From positions 2,108,001 to 2,172,000 of the forward strand of contig NZ_CP134876.1 in assembly GCF_032108445.1 (NCBI RefSeq): a stretch of DNA of 64,000 nucleotides, in the 5' to 3' direction. The stretch comes from Micromonospora halotolerans. Lineage in GTDB: Bacteria > Actinomycetota > Actinomycetes > Mycobacteriales > Micromonosporaceae. The notes under the pieces were generated by a model, which was not told the origin of the DNA, did not search any database, and saw only the letters and a program-made list of their open reading frames with translations. The translations under genes and the position numbers were made by a program. Shown in pieces: positions 8,099 through 16,556 of this stretch. Within the stretch, counting starts at the first letter, position 1. Each line of letters opens with the position of its first letter.

Positions 8099-10093
8099 TT
8101 GACCACGTTCGCTGCCACCGGCACGTCCCCGTCCGCCGACCCCACCGTCGACACCCCTGACTTCGCCGCCCTCGGCCTGCCCCGCCCGCTGGTCGAGGCG
8201 CTCGCCCGGCAGGGCATCACCACCCCGTTCGAGATCCAGCGGGCCACCGTGCCGGACGCCCTCGCCGGGCGTGACGTGCTCGGCCGCGGCCAGACCGGCT
8301 CGGGCAAGACCCTCGCCTTCGGCCTGCCGGTGATCGCCCGCCTCGCGGAGCGGAACCGGGCCCGGCCGCTGCACCCGCGCGCCCTGGTCCTGGTGCCGAC
8401 CCGCGAGCTGGCCATGCAGGTCAACGACGCGCTGGTGCCGCTCGGCAAGGCGGTCGGCATCTTCCTGAAGACCGCCGTCGGCGGTGTCCCGTACGACCGG
8501 CAGATCGACGCGCTGCGCCGCGGCGTGGAGATCGTCGTGGCCACCCCCGGGCGGCTCGGCGACCTGATCGAGCGGGGCGTCTGCAAGCTCGACGACGTCG
8601 AGATCACCGTGCTGGACGAGGCCGACCAGATGGCCGACATGGGCTTCCTGCCCGAGGTCACCCAGCTGCTGGCGAAGACGCCGGCGGACGCCCAGCGGCT
8701 GCTCTTCTCGGCCACTCTGGACAACGACGTCGACAGCCTGGTCAAGCGGTTCATGACCGACCCGGTCACCCACTCGACCGCGCCGGCGACCGCGGCCGTG
8801 TCCACCATGGACCACCACCTGCTGCTGATCCCGCCGCACGACAAGTTCGCCGTGACGGCGTCCATCGCGGCCCGCGAGGGCCGCACCATGCTCTTCGCGC
8901 GTACCCAGCTCGGCGTCGACCGGCTGGTCGAGCAGCTCACCGCCGTCGGCGTGCGGGCCGGCGGCCTGCACGGCGGCAAGACCCAGCGGATGCGCACCCG
9001 CACCCTGGCCGAGTTCCGCGAGGGACGGATGAACGTGCTGGTCGCCACCGACGTGGCGGCCCGCGGCATCCACGTCGACGGCGTGACGCTGGTGCTGCAC
9101 GTGGACCCGCCCAAGGACCCGAAGGACTACCTGCACCGGGCGGGTCGCACCGCGCGGGCCGGTGAGTCCGGCGCGGTGGCGACGCTGGTGCTGCCGAAGC
9201 AGCGCCGGACCACGCTCGCCATGCTGGAGAAGGCGGGCGTCGAGCCGGCCGAAGCCCGGGTCCGCGCCGGTGATGCGGCGCTGGCCGAGCTGACGGGCGC
9301 CCGCGAGCCCAGCGGCGTGCCGGTCCGCGAGGAGCCGGAACCCCGCCGGGGCGGCCCGCGCCGCTTCGGCGACCGGGACGGGCGCGGCGAGCGGCGCTTC
9401 GGTGACCGGCCGACCGGCCGTGGCTTCGACCGGGGCGAGCGCCGCCACGACGACCGCCCGGCCGGCGGCCGCGGCTACGACCGGCCCTCCGGCGAGCGGC
9501 GCTTCGACCGCGACGACCGGGGCTTCGGCGAGCGGCGCCAGGCCGACCGGGGCGGATTCGACCGGGACGCGCGCGGCGACCGGCGCTTCGGCGACCGCGA
9601 CGAGCGCGGCTCCGGCCGGCCCTCGGGCGACCGCCACTTCGCCGAGCGGGCCGGGCGCGACCAGCACCGGCCGACCGGCGCCGGTCGCGGCTACGACCGG
9701 GACGCGCGCGGCGACCGGCGGCACGACGACCGACCCACCGGCGGGCGCACCTACGGCGACCGACCCAGCGGCGGCTACGGCGACCGGGACGGCGCGCGCC
9801 GCTACGGCGACCGGCCGACCGGCGGCTACGGCGACCGACCCACCGGCGGTGGTTACGGCGACCGGGACGGCGCTCGGACCAACGGCGACCGGCCCACCGG
9901 CGCGCGCGGCCACGGCGACCACGGCCGCCGCTACGAGGACCGCCCGCAGGGCGAGCGGCGCTTCGGCGAGCGGGGCGAGTTCCGCCCGGCCGAGCGCCGG
10001 GGCGGCTTCCGGCCGGAGGCCCGGGGCCGGGAGGACCGGCCGCGCGACGACCGGCGCGGCTTCGGCGGCCGTGCGCCGGCCCGCACCCACTGA
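8099..10093 (+). CDS. DEAD-box ATP-dependent RNA helicase with repetitive Arg/Gly/Asp tail
   Basis: A 664-residue helicase. Q-motif Phe21/Gln47, Walker A GQTGSGKT at 64-71, PTREL, TPGR, DEAD at ~172-175, SAT near 204, and motifs V-VI (ATDVAARGIHV, HRAGRTARAG) make a complete, active-looking core. From about residue 415 to the end the protein is a low-complexity tail of GDR, RRFGD and GYGDRP units, an RGG-like region expected to bind RNA or phase-separate. The start is TTG at 8099 (LTTFAAT) with AAGG 6 nt before; the frame upstream lacks family similarity. It is followed by a terminator hairpin. Such helicases unwind structured mRNA or assist ribosome assembly, often in the cold. Confidence 0.92.
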   Translation: MTTFAATGTSPSADPTVDTPDFAALGLPRPLVEALARQGITTPFEIQRATVPDALAGRDVLGRGQTGSGKTLAFGLPVIARLAERNRARPLHPRALVLVPTRELAMQVNDALVPLGKAVGIFLKTAVGGVPYDRQIDALRRGVEIVVATPGRLGDLIERGVCKLDDVEITVLDEADQMADMGFLPEVTQLLAKTPADAQRLLFSATLDNDVDSLVKRFMTDPVTHSTAPATAAVSTMDHHLLLIPPHDKFAVTASIAAREGRTMLFARTQLGVDRLVEQLTAVGVRAGGLHGGKTQRMRTRTLAEFREGRMNVLVATDVAARGIHVDGVTLVLHVDPPKDPKDYLHRAGRTARAGESGAVATLVLPKQRRTTLAMLEKAGVEPAEARVRAGDAALAELTGAREPSGVPVREEPEPRRGGPRRFGDRDGRGERRFGDRPTGRGFDRGERRHDDRPAGGRGYDRPSGERRFDRDDRGFGERRQADRGGFDRDARGDRRFGDRDERGSGRPSGDRHFAERAGRDQHRPTGAGRGYDRDARGDRRHDDRPTGGRTYGDRPSGGYGDRDGARRYGDRPTGGYGDRPTGGGYGDRDGARTNGDRPTGARGHGDHGRRYEDRPQGERRFGERGEFRPAERRGGFRPEARGREDRPRDDRRGFGGRAPARTH

Positions 10094-10117
10094 CCGGAGC
10101 CACTCCGCAACACCCAC

Positions 10118-10159
10118 GCGAACGCCGCCGTCGAGCCACCGCTCGGCGGCGGCGTTCGC
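10118..10159 (+). terminator. Terminator after the DEAD-box helicase gene
   Basis: Perfect 13-bp inverted repeat (gcgaacgccgccg at 10118-10130, complement at 10147-10159) with a 16-nt loop, 24 bp after the helicase stop codon. Confidence 0.75.
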
Positions 10160-10189
10160 GCATCCGCTGCCGGTGTCCGCCGGGTCGCG

Positions 10190-10195
10190 TAACGT
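10190..10195 (+). promoter_or_regulatory. -10 box TAACGT of a leaderless gene
   Basis: TAACGT ends 7 nt before the ATG at 10203 and no Shine-Dalgarno is present, so transcription probably starts at or next to the start codon. Confidence 0.55.
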
Positions 10196-10202
10196 CCGGT
10201 TC

Positions 10203-10832
10203 ATGCCGACCATGCCGAAGTCGCTGTTCTGGACCCGGACCGACACCGCCGGCTCGGAGCACGTGGTGCTCGACGACCGGCAGGGGCTGACCGCGCAGGG
10301 CGTGGCGCTGGCCGTCGACCCCATCCCGTACACCTGCCGCTACCAGCTCACGGTGGGCGCGGACTGGTCGACCAACCGGCTGGAGGTCACCGCGGAGGGC
10401 GCGGGCTGGTCGCGGAGCGTACGCCTGGAACGGGGCGGGGACGGGTGGCGGGTGCGCACCGGCGAGGAGGGTGACCTGGACGCGGCGTTGCGCGCGGCCG
10501 GGCATCCGCCGGCCGGGCTGCCGGGCACCGACGACCCGGGCCGGCTGGACGAGGCGCTCGACGTCGACCTGGGCGGCTCACCGCTGACCAACACCCTGCC
10601 GGTCCGCCGGCTCGACCTGGGTCGGGCCCCGGCCGACCAGCCGCGCACCGTGACCGTCGCGTGGGTGCTGCTGCCCGGCCTGGCGGTCCTTCCCGCCGAG
10701 CAGGTCTACAGCTCGCTCGGCCCGGGCCGGGTCCGCTACGTCAGCGACTCCTTCACCGCCGACCTGGACGTGGACCAGGAGGGTTACGTGGTGCGTTACC
10801 CGGGGCTGGCGGAGCGGATCGACCCGCGCTGA
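10203..10832 (+). CDS. Putative glycolipid-binding protein (DUF1089 type)
   Basis: A 209-residue cytoplasmic protein starting MPTMPKSLFWTRTD. Features such as SLFWTRTD, the central CRYQLTVGADW strand and the C-terminal FTADLDVDQEGYVVRYPGLAERI match the 'putative glycolipid-binding' family (DUF1089), a beta-barrel related to bacterial LolA/LolB-like folds. The start at 10203 is favoured because a TAACGT -10 box lies 7 nt upstream (leaderless); MPKSLFW at 10212 is the alternative. It converges with the Cds1-like gene with only 4 bp between them and no terminator. The true ligand is unknown. Confidence 0.75.
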   Translation: MPTMPKSLFWTRTDTAGSEHVVLDDRQGLTAQGVALAVDPIPYTCRYQLTVGADWSTNRLEVTAEGAGWSRSVRLERGGDGWRVRTGEEGDLDAALRAAGHPPAGLPGTDDPGRLDEALDVDLGGSPLTNTLPVRRLDLGRAPADQPRTVTVAWVLLPGLAVLPAEQVYSSLGPGRVRYVSDSFTADLDVDQEGYVVRYPGLAERIDPR

Positions 10833-10836
10833 CGGC

Positions 10837-11928
10837 TCAGGCCGGCCAGGCCCCGGTGGCCAGGAAACGGTCGATGGTGGCCAGGTGCGGGGCGAGGTCG
10901 AGGCCCTGCGCGGCCACCCACCCGTCGTCGTAGTAGGTGTGCGCGTAGCGGTCGCCCGGGTCGCAGATCAGGGTGACCACCGAGCCGGTCCGGCCGGCGG
11001 CCAGCAGCTCCGCGATCAGCGCGAAGGCGCCCCACAGGTTGGTGCCGGTGGAGCCGCCCACCCGGCGGCCGAGCACCGCCGACCCGGCCCGCATGGCGGC
11101 CAGCGACGCGGCGTCCGGCACCTGCATCATCCGGTCCACCACGCTGGGCAGGAAGGACGCCTCGACGCAGGGCCGGCCGATGCCCTCGATCCGGGAGCCC
11201 TTGTCGGTGCGGACCGACCAGTCGCCGGCCTGCCACGCCGGGTAGAACGCGGAGTTCTCCGGGTCGACCACGCAGAGCTTCGTGGGCAGCCGGCGGTAGC
11301 GGGCGTACCGGCCGATGGTCGCGCTCGTGCCGCCGGTGCCGGCGCCCACCACGATCCAGGCCGGCACGGGGTGCCGTTCCAGGGCGAGCTGCGCGTAGAT
11401 CGACTCGGCGATGTTGTTGTTGCCCCGCCAGTCGGTGGCCCGCTCGGCGTAGGTGAACTGGTCCATGTAGTGCCCGCCGCTGTCCTCGGCGAGCCAGCGC
11501 GCCTCGATGACCACCTTGGCCGGGTCCCGCACCAGGTGGCAGCGGCCGCCCTGGAACTCGATCTGGGCGATCTTCTCGGGCGAGGTGGTGGCGGGCATGA
11601 CCGCGATGAACGGCAACCCGAGCATCCGCGCGAAGTACGCCTCGGAGACCGCGGTCGAGCCGGACGACGCCTCGACGACGGTGGTCTCCGGGCCGATCCA
11701 GCCGTTGCAGAGCCCGTACAGGAAGAGCGACCGGGCCAGCCGGTGCTTGAGCGAGCCGGTCGGGTGCACCGACTCGTCCTTGAGATAGAGGTCGATGCCC
11801 CACTCCCGGGGCAGCGGGAAGGGCAGGAGGTGGGTGTCGGCGGAGCGGTTGGCGTCCGCCTCGACCGTGGCGATGGCCTCGGTCACCCAGCTCCGGCTGG
11901 CCTCGTCACACCGGTCGAGATGAGTCAC
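10837..11928 (-). CDS. cds1: Cds1-like L-cysteine desulfhydrase (PLP enzyme)
   Basis: A 363-residue fold-type II PLP protein of the cysteine synthase superfamily. The PLP lysine lies in TGSLKHRLA, the phosphate-binding loop is [12 protein letters not shown], and [13 protein letters not shown] is the substrate loop. Length and motifs fit mycobacterial Cds1, which degrades L-cysteine to H2S, pyruvate and ammonia, rather than CysK. It starts at GTG with a TAACGT -10 box 7 nt upstream, so the transcript looks leaderless. The SDR and Lrp genes upstream run in the same direction but each has its own start signals. Family assignment is firm; the reaction is inferred. Confidence 0.8.
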   Translation of the reverse strand: MTHLDRCDEASRSWVTEAIATVEADANRSADTHLLPFPLPREWGIDLYLKDESVHPTGSLKHRLARSLFLYGLCNGWIGPETTVVEASSGSTAVSEAYFARMLGLPFIAVMPATTSPEKIAQIEFQGGRCHLVRDPAKVVIEARWLAEDSGGHYMDQFTYAERATDWRGNNNIAESIYAQLALERHPVPAWIVVGAGTGGTSATIGRYARYRRLPTKLCVVDPENSAFYPAWQAGDWSVRTDKGSRIEGIGRPCVEASFLPSVVDRMMQVPDAASLAAMRAGSAVLGRRVGGSTGTNLWGAFALIAELLAAGRTGSVVTLICDPGDRYAHTYYDDGWVAAQGLDLAPHLATIDRFLATGAWPA

Positions 11929-11935
11929 GCCGGCA

Positions 11936-11941
11936 ACGTTA
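11936..11941 (-). promoter_or_regulatory. -10 box TAACGT of the leaderless cds1-like gene
   Basis: On the minus strand TAACGT is followed by 7 nt and then the GTG start at 11928. It lies just before the 3' end of the upstream SDR gene. Confidence 0.55.
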
Positions 11942-12781
11942 CAAGCGCGGCCCGCTCGCCTCGGGACCCGCCCGGCGCGCCTGCCGGCGCTGGCCGGCCC
12001 GGCCGGCGGCCCGGACCACCGGGGTGAGGGCCAGGGCGAGCCGGGGGAAGGCGTCCAGGAGCCGCACCTGGGCGCCGCGCCAGCGCGGCAGGCTGACCAC
12101 CGGCCGGGGCCGCCGGGCCAGCCGCACGGCCCGCGCGGCCACCCGCTCCGGGGTGAGCAGCGACCCGGTGAAGGACGCCAGGGCCCCCGGGTCGTCGAGC
12201 TTGTCGTGCAGCATCGGCGTCCAGATCCCGTCCGGGCAGAGGCACGACACGTGTACGCCCCGGACGCCGGCCATCCGCAGGTCGGCGAGGGTGCCGAGGC
12301 TGAACGCCAGCAGGGCGTGCTTGCTGGCCGCGTAGACGGTCTCGCCGGGTGCGGCGATCAGCCCGGCCAGCGAGACGACGTTGAGCACGTGGCCGTGGCC
12401 CTGCGCCCGCATCACGGTCAGGGCCGCGTGGGTGCCGTTCATCGCGCCCAGCGCGTTCACCTCGACGAGCCGCCGCCGGGTCGTCGCGTCGTGCGTCCAG
12501 GACGGCCCGGTGGCCAGGATGCCGGCGTTGTTGACCCAGAGCGCGAGCCCACCCGGCGCACCGGCCGCCTCGGCGGCCACCGTCGCGCAGGCCGCCTCGT
12601 CGCGGACGTCGAGCGGGCGGGACCAGCCACCGAGGGGTGCCGCCGCGGTGGCCACGACGTCGGCGTCCAGATCGGTGAGCAGCACCCGCCAGCCGTCGGC
12701 GTGCAGCGCGGCGGCGATCGCCCGGCCGAGGCCGCCGGCCGCCCCGGTCACCACGGCGGCGCCCCGCCCCGGAGTCGTCAT
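11939..12781 (-). CDS. Short-chain dehydrogenase/reductase
   Basis: A 280-residue classical SDR. The Rossmann dinucleotide motif is TGAAGGLG (residues ~12-19), NNAG near 88, catalytic Ser in NVVSLAG, and YAASK as the Tyr/Lys pair. Acidic residues after strand beta-2 (LTDLDAD) favour NAD(H). The C-terminal ~60 residues are Arg/Ala-rich and hydrophobic, resembling the membrane-associated tail of some SDRs. The ATG is preceded by TACCGT at a 6-nt spacing, so the message is probably leaderless. The substrate cannot be deduced. Confidence 0.85.
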   Translation of the reverse strand: MTTPGRGAAVVTGAAGGLGRAIAAALHADGWRVLLTDLDADVVATAAAPLGGWSRPLDVRDEAACATVAAEAAGAPGGLALWVNNAGILATGPSWTHDATTRRRLVEVNALGAMNGTHAALTVMRAQGHGHVLNVVSLAGLIAAPGETVYAASKHALLAFSLGTLADLRMAGVRGVHVSCLCPDGIWTPMLHDKLDDPGALASFTGSLLTPERVAARAVRLARRPRPVVSLPRWRGAQVRLLDAFPRLALALTPVVRAAGRAGQRRQARRAGPEASGPRL

Positions 12782-12787
12782 CGGCGC

Positions 12788-12793
12788 ACGGTA
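12788..12793 (-). promoter_or_regulatory. -10 box TACCGT of the leaderless SDR gene
   Basis: TACCGT on the minus strand, 6 nt before the ATG at 12781; no Shine-Dalgarno. Confidence 0.5.
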
Positions 12794-12827
12794 GCGCCCC
12801 CGGGGCGGCCGGGACCAGAGCGAGCGG

Positions 12828-13286
12828 TCAGGAGGCGGCGGATTCGAGCGGCTGGGGCCGGTTCTCCCACTTGGTCGACAGGGCGATGCCGGTGCGGGTG
12901 GAGGCCACCCCGGCGGTCCGGTTCAGCCGGACGATCAGCTGCTCCAGCTCGGCGATGGTGCCCACCCGGGCCTTCAGCAGGAACGATTCGACGCCGGCCA
13001 TGAAATAGCAGGACTCGATCTCCGGGATCTGCCGGAACGCCTCCAGCACGTCGTCGGTGTCCGCGGTCGAGTCTTCCACGATGCCGATCAGCGCCGTGAC
13101 GCCGAGCCCGATCGCCTCCGGTTCCACCTCGGCCCGGTACGCGCGGATGACGCCGCTCGACTCCAGCTTGCCGACTCGTTCATGCACGGCCGGGGCGGAG
13201 AGGCCGACCTGGCGGGCCAGTTCGGCGTACGACAGTCGGGCGTTGCCCCGCAACAGCTCCACGAGGCTCAGGTCGATCGCGTCCAC
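12828..13286 (-). CDS. Lrp/AsnC-family transcriptional regulator
   Basis: A 152-residue one-domain-pair regulator. The N-terminal winged helix-turn-helix (LSYAELARQVGLSAPAVHERVGKLES) is followed by a RAM/ligand-sensing domain (~65-145) with the typical GVTALIGIVED and YFMAGVESFLLKARV segments. The start is set at GTG (VDAIDLSLVELL), where homologues begin; an upstream GTG at 13325 would add 13 residues but lacks a Shine-Dalgarno. AAAGGA and TAGGG lie upstream. It is divergent from bldC across a 268-bp gap. Lrp proteins sense amino acids, so control of the neighbouring cysteine desulfhydrase or SDR is possible but unproven. Confidence 0.85.
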   Translation of the reverse strand: MDAIDLSLVELLRGNARLSYAELARQVGLSAPAVHERVGKLESSGVIRAYRAEVEPEAIGLGVTALIGIVEDSTADTDDVLEAFRQIPEIESCYFMAGVESFLLKARVGTIAELEQLIVRLNRTAGVASTRTGIALSTKWENRPQPLESAAS

Positions 13287-13554
13287 GGACAGTGACCCTA
13301 TCCTTTCGGGCGTAACGCCAGACACCGGGCATCAGTTGAACATGACGTCGCGTTGCCATTCACAAACGTGCCGTCACGGGGGTTCTGCGCCGGTAGCATT
13401 TACTAACTTCTCACTGTGTGCGTTTTTCGCGTTTGGCGGACACGCCAGGTCGCTGGTGCTGTAATTGCCATACGTCCCTCATGACGGCTCTGGGCTCGCA
13501 CCGGCCGGGGGCAGTGTGTTCAGCCGGGGGCTTCGTCGACGCGAGGAGGGGGCT

Positions 13555-13821
13555 GTGGACACTGGAGATCGCCTGCTGACACCGGGTGAGGTCGCCGCGC
13601 TGTTTCGGGTTGACCCGAAGACCGTCACCAGATGGGCAGCGGCCGGCCGGATCGGCAGCATCCGGACTCCAGGCGGGCATCGCCGGTTTCGGGAATCCGA
13701 GGTGCGGGCCCTGCTTGAGGGGGAGGGCATGCTGGACGAGGCGGAGGACATGGGCAAGGCACGCAACATGGGTCCGACCGCCTCGACCGGCCCAGGGCCG
13801 GCGAACGCCGGAATGTACTGA
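13555..13821 (+). CDS. bldC: BldC-family MerR-type developmental regulator
   Basis: An 88-residue protein that is essentially one winged helix-turn-helix: LLTPGEVAALFRVDPKTVTRWAAAGRIGSIRTPGGHRRFRESEVRALL. It is very close to Streptomyces BldC (68 residues), which binds head-to-tail to direct repeats and delays sporulation. The start is GTG at 13555 with GAGGAGGGGG just upstream; the frame is open further 5' without similarity. It carries a ~25-residue acidic, Met/Gly-rich tail not found in Streptomyces BldC. It stands alone between a long upstream region and a bidirectional terminator. Confidence 0.85.
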   Translation: MDTGDRLLTPGEVAALFRVDPKTVTRWAAAGRIGSIRTPGGHRRFRESEVRALLEGEGMLDEAEDMGKARNMGPTASTGPGPANAGMY

Positions 13822-13830
13822 GGCGACACC

Positions 13831-13867
13831 GATCGGGGCGCGGTCCGGCTCGGTCCGCGTCCCGATC
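13831..13867. terminator. Bidirectional terminator between bldC and the UbiX gene
   Basis: A 13-bp stem (gatcggggcgcgg at 13831-13843 with 13855-13867, one G-T pair) and an 11-nt loop between convergent stop codons at 13821 and 13875. Confidence 0.7.
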
Positions 13868-13874
13868 CGCGCCG

Positions 13875-14519
13875 TCATGCCGGGTCCACGTCCCGGCGGG
13901 CGGCGGCCAGCTCCCCGGACCAGCGGCGGAACAGCGTGTGCGGCACGCCGAGCGCGTCCAGCACCTTCCCGGCCACGAAGTCGACAAGTTGCTGGGCGGA
14001 GGCCGCCGCCCCGGCGCCGTAGAAGCCGGGGCTCGCCGGCAGGACCACCGCGCCGGCGTCGTGCAGCGCGATGAGGTGCTCCAGGTGGCTGCGGGTCACC
14101 GGCGTCTCCCGGGGGACCACCACCACGGGCCGCCGCTCCTTGAGGTTCACCTCGGCGGCGCGCTGCAACAGGTCCTTGGACAGCCCGATGGCGATGCCGG
14201 CGCAGGCCGCCGTGCTGGCGGGGACGACCGCCATGCCGCGTACCCGGTAGGAGCCGCTGCTCGGGCCGGCGGCCAGGTCACCGGCCGGCCAGTGCCGTAG
14301 GTCCGCGTCGGCGAGATCGCGGCCCAGCCAGGCGGCCAGGTCCTCGGCCCAGTGACCGTCGCGGAACGCCCGGCCGGTCTCGTCGAGGATGGTCAGCCGG
14401 GCGGCCCGGGAGACGATGAGGTCCACCGCCTGGCCGGCGTCGAGCAGGCCGCGGACGACCGCGGCCGCGTACGGCGTGCCGGAGGCGCCGGAGACGCCGA
14501 CCACCCATGGTTCGCGCAT
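13875..14519 (-). CDS. mqnM: UbiX-type flavin prenyltransferase (MqnM)
   Basis: A 214-residue flavoprotein-fold enzyme that makes prenylated FMN, the cofactor of UbiD-type decarboxylases. Diagnostic segments are GVSGASGTPYA near the N-terminus, MAVVPASTAACAGIAIGLSKDLLQRAAEV, and ERRPVVVVPRETP. The start is ATG at 14519 (MREPWVVGVSG); CAGTCT sits 7 nt upstream as a possible leaderless -10. It lies 3.5 kb from mqnL, whose product needs this cofactor, with mqnP and an oppositely oriented terpene synthase between. In the futalosine pathway this homologue is called MqnM. Confidence 0.88.
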   Translation of the reverse strand: MREPWVVGVSGASGTPYAAAVVRGLLDAGQAVDLIVSRAARLTILDETGRAFRDGHWAEDLAAWLGRDLADADLRHWPAGDLAAGPSSGSYRVRGMAVVPASTAACAGIAIGLSKDLLQRAAEVNLKERRPVVVVPRETPVTRSHLEHLIALHDAGAVVLPASPGFYGAGAAASAQQLVDFVAGKVLDALGVPHTLFRRWSGELAAARRDVDPA

Positions 14520-14674
14520 GCCGTCCAGACTGCCTGGTCGACCCGGAGGCCGGGCGCCCACCCCGGCAGTGTCCCGCTTGTCCGCGACCAGCGGCGTTGT
14601 CCGGCGGGTCGGCGGGCGTGCCGGGAACGTGGGATTCTTCCCTCGGCGATCCACGTCCATGGAAGGGATCGGTG

Positions 14675-15634
14675 ATGACGGCGGCGGTGCTGCGGGCGTT
14701 GCGGTCCGACTTTCCGATCGCGCCCCGGCTCTCCCCGCACGCCGACGGTGTGCAGGAGTGGCTCGTCGGCCAGCTCGACCGGCTCGGCCTGCCGCTGGAT
14801 CCGGCCATGCGGGAGCGGTTGGCCCGGGCCGGCTTCGCGCGCTACGCCGGCCGCCTCTACCCGGAGGCCAGCGAGCCCGACCTGCGGGCACTGGCCGCCC
14901 TGTTCACGTGGTTCTTTCTGGTGGACGACGCCTGCGAGGGGCCGGACCGGCTCGCTCCGGCGCAGATCCGGGCGCTGCGCGACGGGGCGCTCGCCCTGCT
15001 CCGGGAGGGTCCCCGGGCCCGCCATCCCGGCTTCTCCGGCCCGCTGCGCCGGCTGCTGGTCCAGGCGTGGCGGGAGCCGCGGCGCCGGATGCCGGCCCGC
15101 TGGCGGTTGCGCTTCGCCGACGCCGTGGCCGACCACCTCGACGGCGCCTGGCGGGAGGCGGTCGCCACCGTCGCCGGGCGGCAGCCGGGCGTCGCCGAGT
15201 ACGTGCAGCTGCGCCGGGCCACCTCGGCCGCGTACGTGTCGTACCCCTTGATCGAGTTCGCCGCCGGGCGGCCGCTGCCGGACGCGGTCTACCACCATCC
15301 CGCGTTGCGCCGGCTCGCCGACCTCGCCAACGACCTGCTGTCCTGGTACAACGACCTGGCCTCGCTGGAGCGCGACCGGGCCGGCGCCGGCGGCCACAAC
15401 CTGGTGCTGGCGGTGGCCGCCGAGGAGGGCGTGCCGGTGCCGGCCGCGGTGGACGTGGTCGCCGAGCGCTGGCGCGCCGAGATGGCCCGCTTCGTGGCGC
15501 TGCGCGCCGCGGTGCCGTCGTTCGGGCCGGCGCTGGACGAGGCGGTCACCGCCCACCTCGACGGGCTGGCCAACGCGGTCCGCGGCACGATCGACTGGAC
15601 GATGGAGAGCGCCCGCTACCCCGTGGCCGGGTGA
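14675..15634 (+). CDS. Class I terpene synthase
   Basis: A 319-residue protein with the alpha-helical class I terpene cyclase signature: acidic motif DDACE at 84-88 (FFLVDDACEG), the Arg/Thr-Ser element LRRATSAAY, NSE-type motif NDLLSWYND at 219-227, and the C-terminal Trp...RY (WTMESARY, ~305-314). The last Mg2+ ligand of the NSE motif is Asp where Glu is usual. All other key residues are present, so it looks active on FPP or GPP; the product cannot be predicted. The ATG has GGAAGG 8 nt upstream. It runs opposite to the flanking menaquinone genes, which suggests later insertion rather than a menaquinone role. Confidence 0.85.
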   Translation: MTAAVLRALRSDFPIAPRLSPHADGVQEWLVGQLDRLGLPLDPAMRERLARAGFARYAGRLYPEASEPDLRALAALFTWFFLVDDACEGPDRLAPAQIRALRDGALALLREGPRARHPGFSGPLRRLLVQAWREPRRRMPARWRLRFADAVADHLDGAWREAVATVAGRQPGVAEYVQLRRATSAAYVSYPLIEFAAGRPLPDAVYHHPALRRLADLANDLLSWYNDLASLERDRAGAGGHNLVLAVAAEEGVPVPAAVDVVAERWRAEMARFVALRAAVPSFGPALDEAVTAHLDGLANAVRGTIDWTMESARYPVAG

Positions 15635-15641
15635 CGCCCCG

Positions 15642-16556
15642 TCAGGGGCGCAGGTCGAGGCGGACCACCAGGTCCAGCAGGGCGAAGACGAACAGCGCGA
15701 TGCCGACGAAGCCGTTGGCGGTGAAGAACGCCCGGTTGACCTTGCTCAGGTCGGTCGGGCTGACCACCAGGTGCTGGTAGCCGAAGGCGACCGCGGTGAA
15801 CGCGAGCCCGATCCACCAGAGCCAGCCGAAGCCGACCAGCGCGCCGAACCAGATGAACAGCGCGAAGGTGACCACATGCGCGACGGTGGAGGCGTGCAGC
15901 GCGAAACGCCGGCCGTAGCGGGCGGGAACGCTGTGCACCCCGATCTCCCGGTCGATTTCGGAGTCCTGGCAGGCGTAGATGAGGTCGAAGCCGCCGATCC
16001 AGAGGCCGACGGCCGCGCCGAGCAGCCAGGCCGGCCCGGAACCGGCGAGGGTGCCGGTGACGGCCAGCCAGGCGCCGACCGGGCCGACCGCCTGGGCGAT
16101 CGCCAGGATGGCGTGCGGCCAGTCGGTGAACCGCTTGCCGTAGGGGTAGACGACCAGCGGCACCACGGCGAGCGGGGCGAGCGCCAGGCAGAGCGGGTTG
16201 AGCAGGGCGGCGGCGGCCAGGAAGACCACCAGCGCGACGGCCGCGCCGGTCCAGGCCGTCCGCACGCTCACCGCCCCGGTCACCAGCTCCCGGTTGGCGG
16301 TACGCGGGTTCCGCGCGTCGATCCGCCGGTCGAGGATCCGGTTGGCGGCCATGGCGAATGTCCGCGCGCCGACCATCGCCACGGTGATCAGCAGCAGGTC
16401 GAGCCAGCGCACCCGCCCGCCGTCGACCTGCATGGCGGTCAGCGCCGACAGGTACGCGAACGGCAGCGCGAAGACCGAGTGCTCGATCGTGACCAGCTTG
16501 AGGAAGGACTTGACCCGGCCCGGGCGCTCCACGGGGACCTCGGCGACGGTGGCCAT
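15642..16556 (-). CDS. mqnP: UbiA-family prenyltransferase MqnP
   Basis: A 304-residue integral membrane protein with about eight or nine helices. The two Asp-rich motifs of UbiA enzymes are present: NRILDRRIDARNPRTANR and YACQDSEIDREIGVHS. Its ATG overlaps the mqnL stop (ATGA), so the two are coupled. With MqnL and the UbiX-type protein it fits the late futalosine pathway, attaching the polyprenyl chain to a dihydroxynaphthoate intermediate to give demethylmenaquinone. It converges with the terpene synthase gene, leaving 7 bp. Confidence 0.9.
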   Translation of the reverse strand: MATVAEVPVERPGRVKSFLKLVTIEHSVFALPFAYLSALTAMQVDGGRVRWLDLLLITVAMVGARTFAMAANRILDRRIDARNPRTANRELVTGAVSVRTAWTGAAVALVVFLAAAALLNPLCLALAPLAVVPLVVYPYGKRFTDWPHAILAIAQAVGPVGAWLAVTGTLAGSGPAWLLGAAVGLWIGGFDLIYACQDSEIDREIGVHSVPARYGRRFALHASTVAHVVTFALFIWFGALVGFGWLWWIGLAFTAVAFGYQHLVVSPTDLSKVNRAFFTANGFVGIALFVFALLDLVVRLDLRP

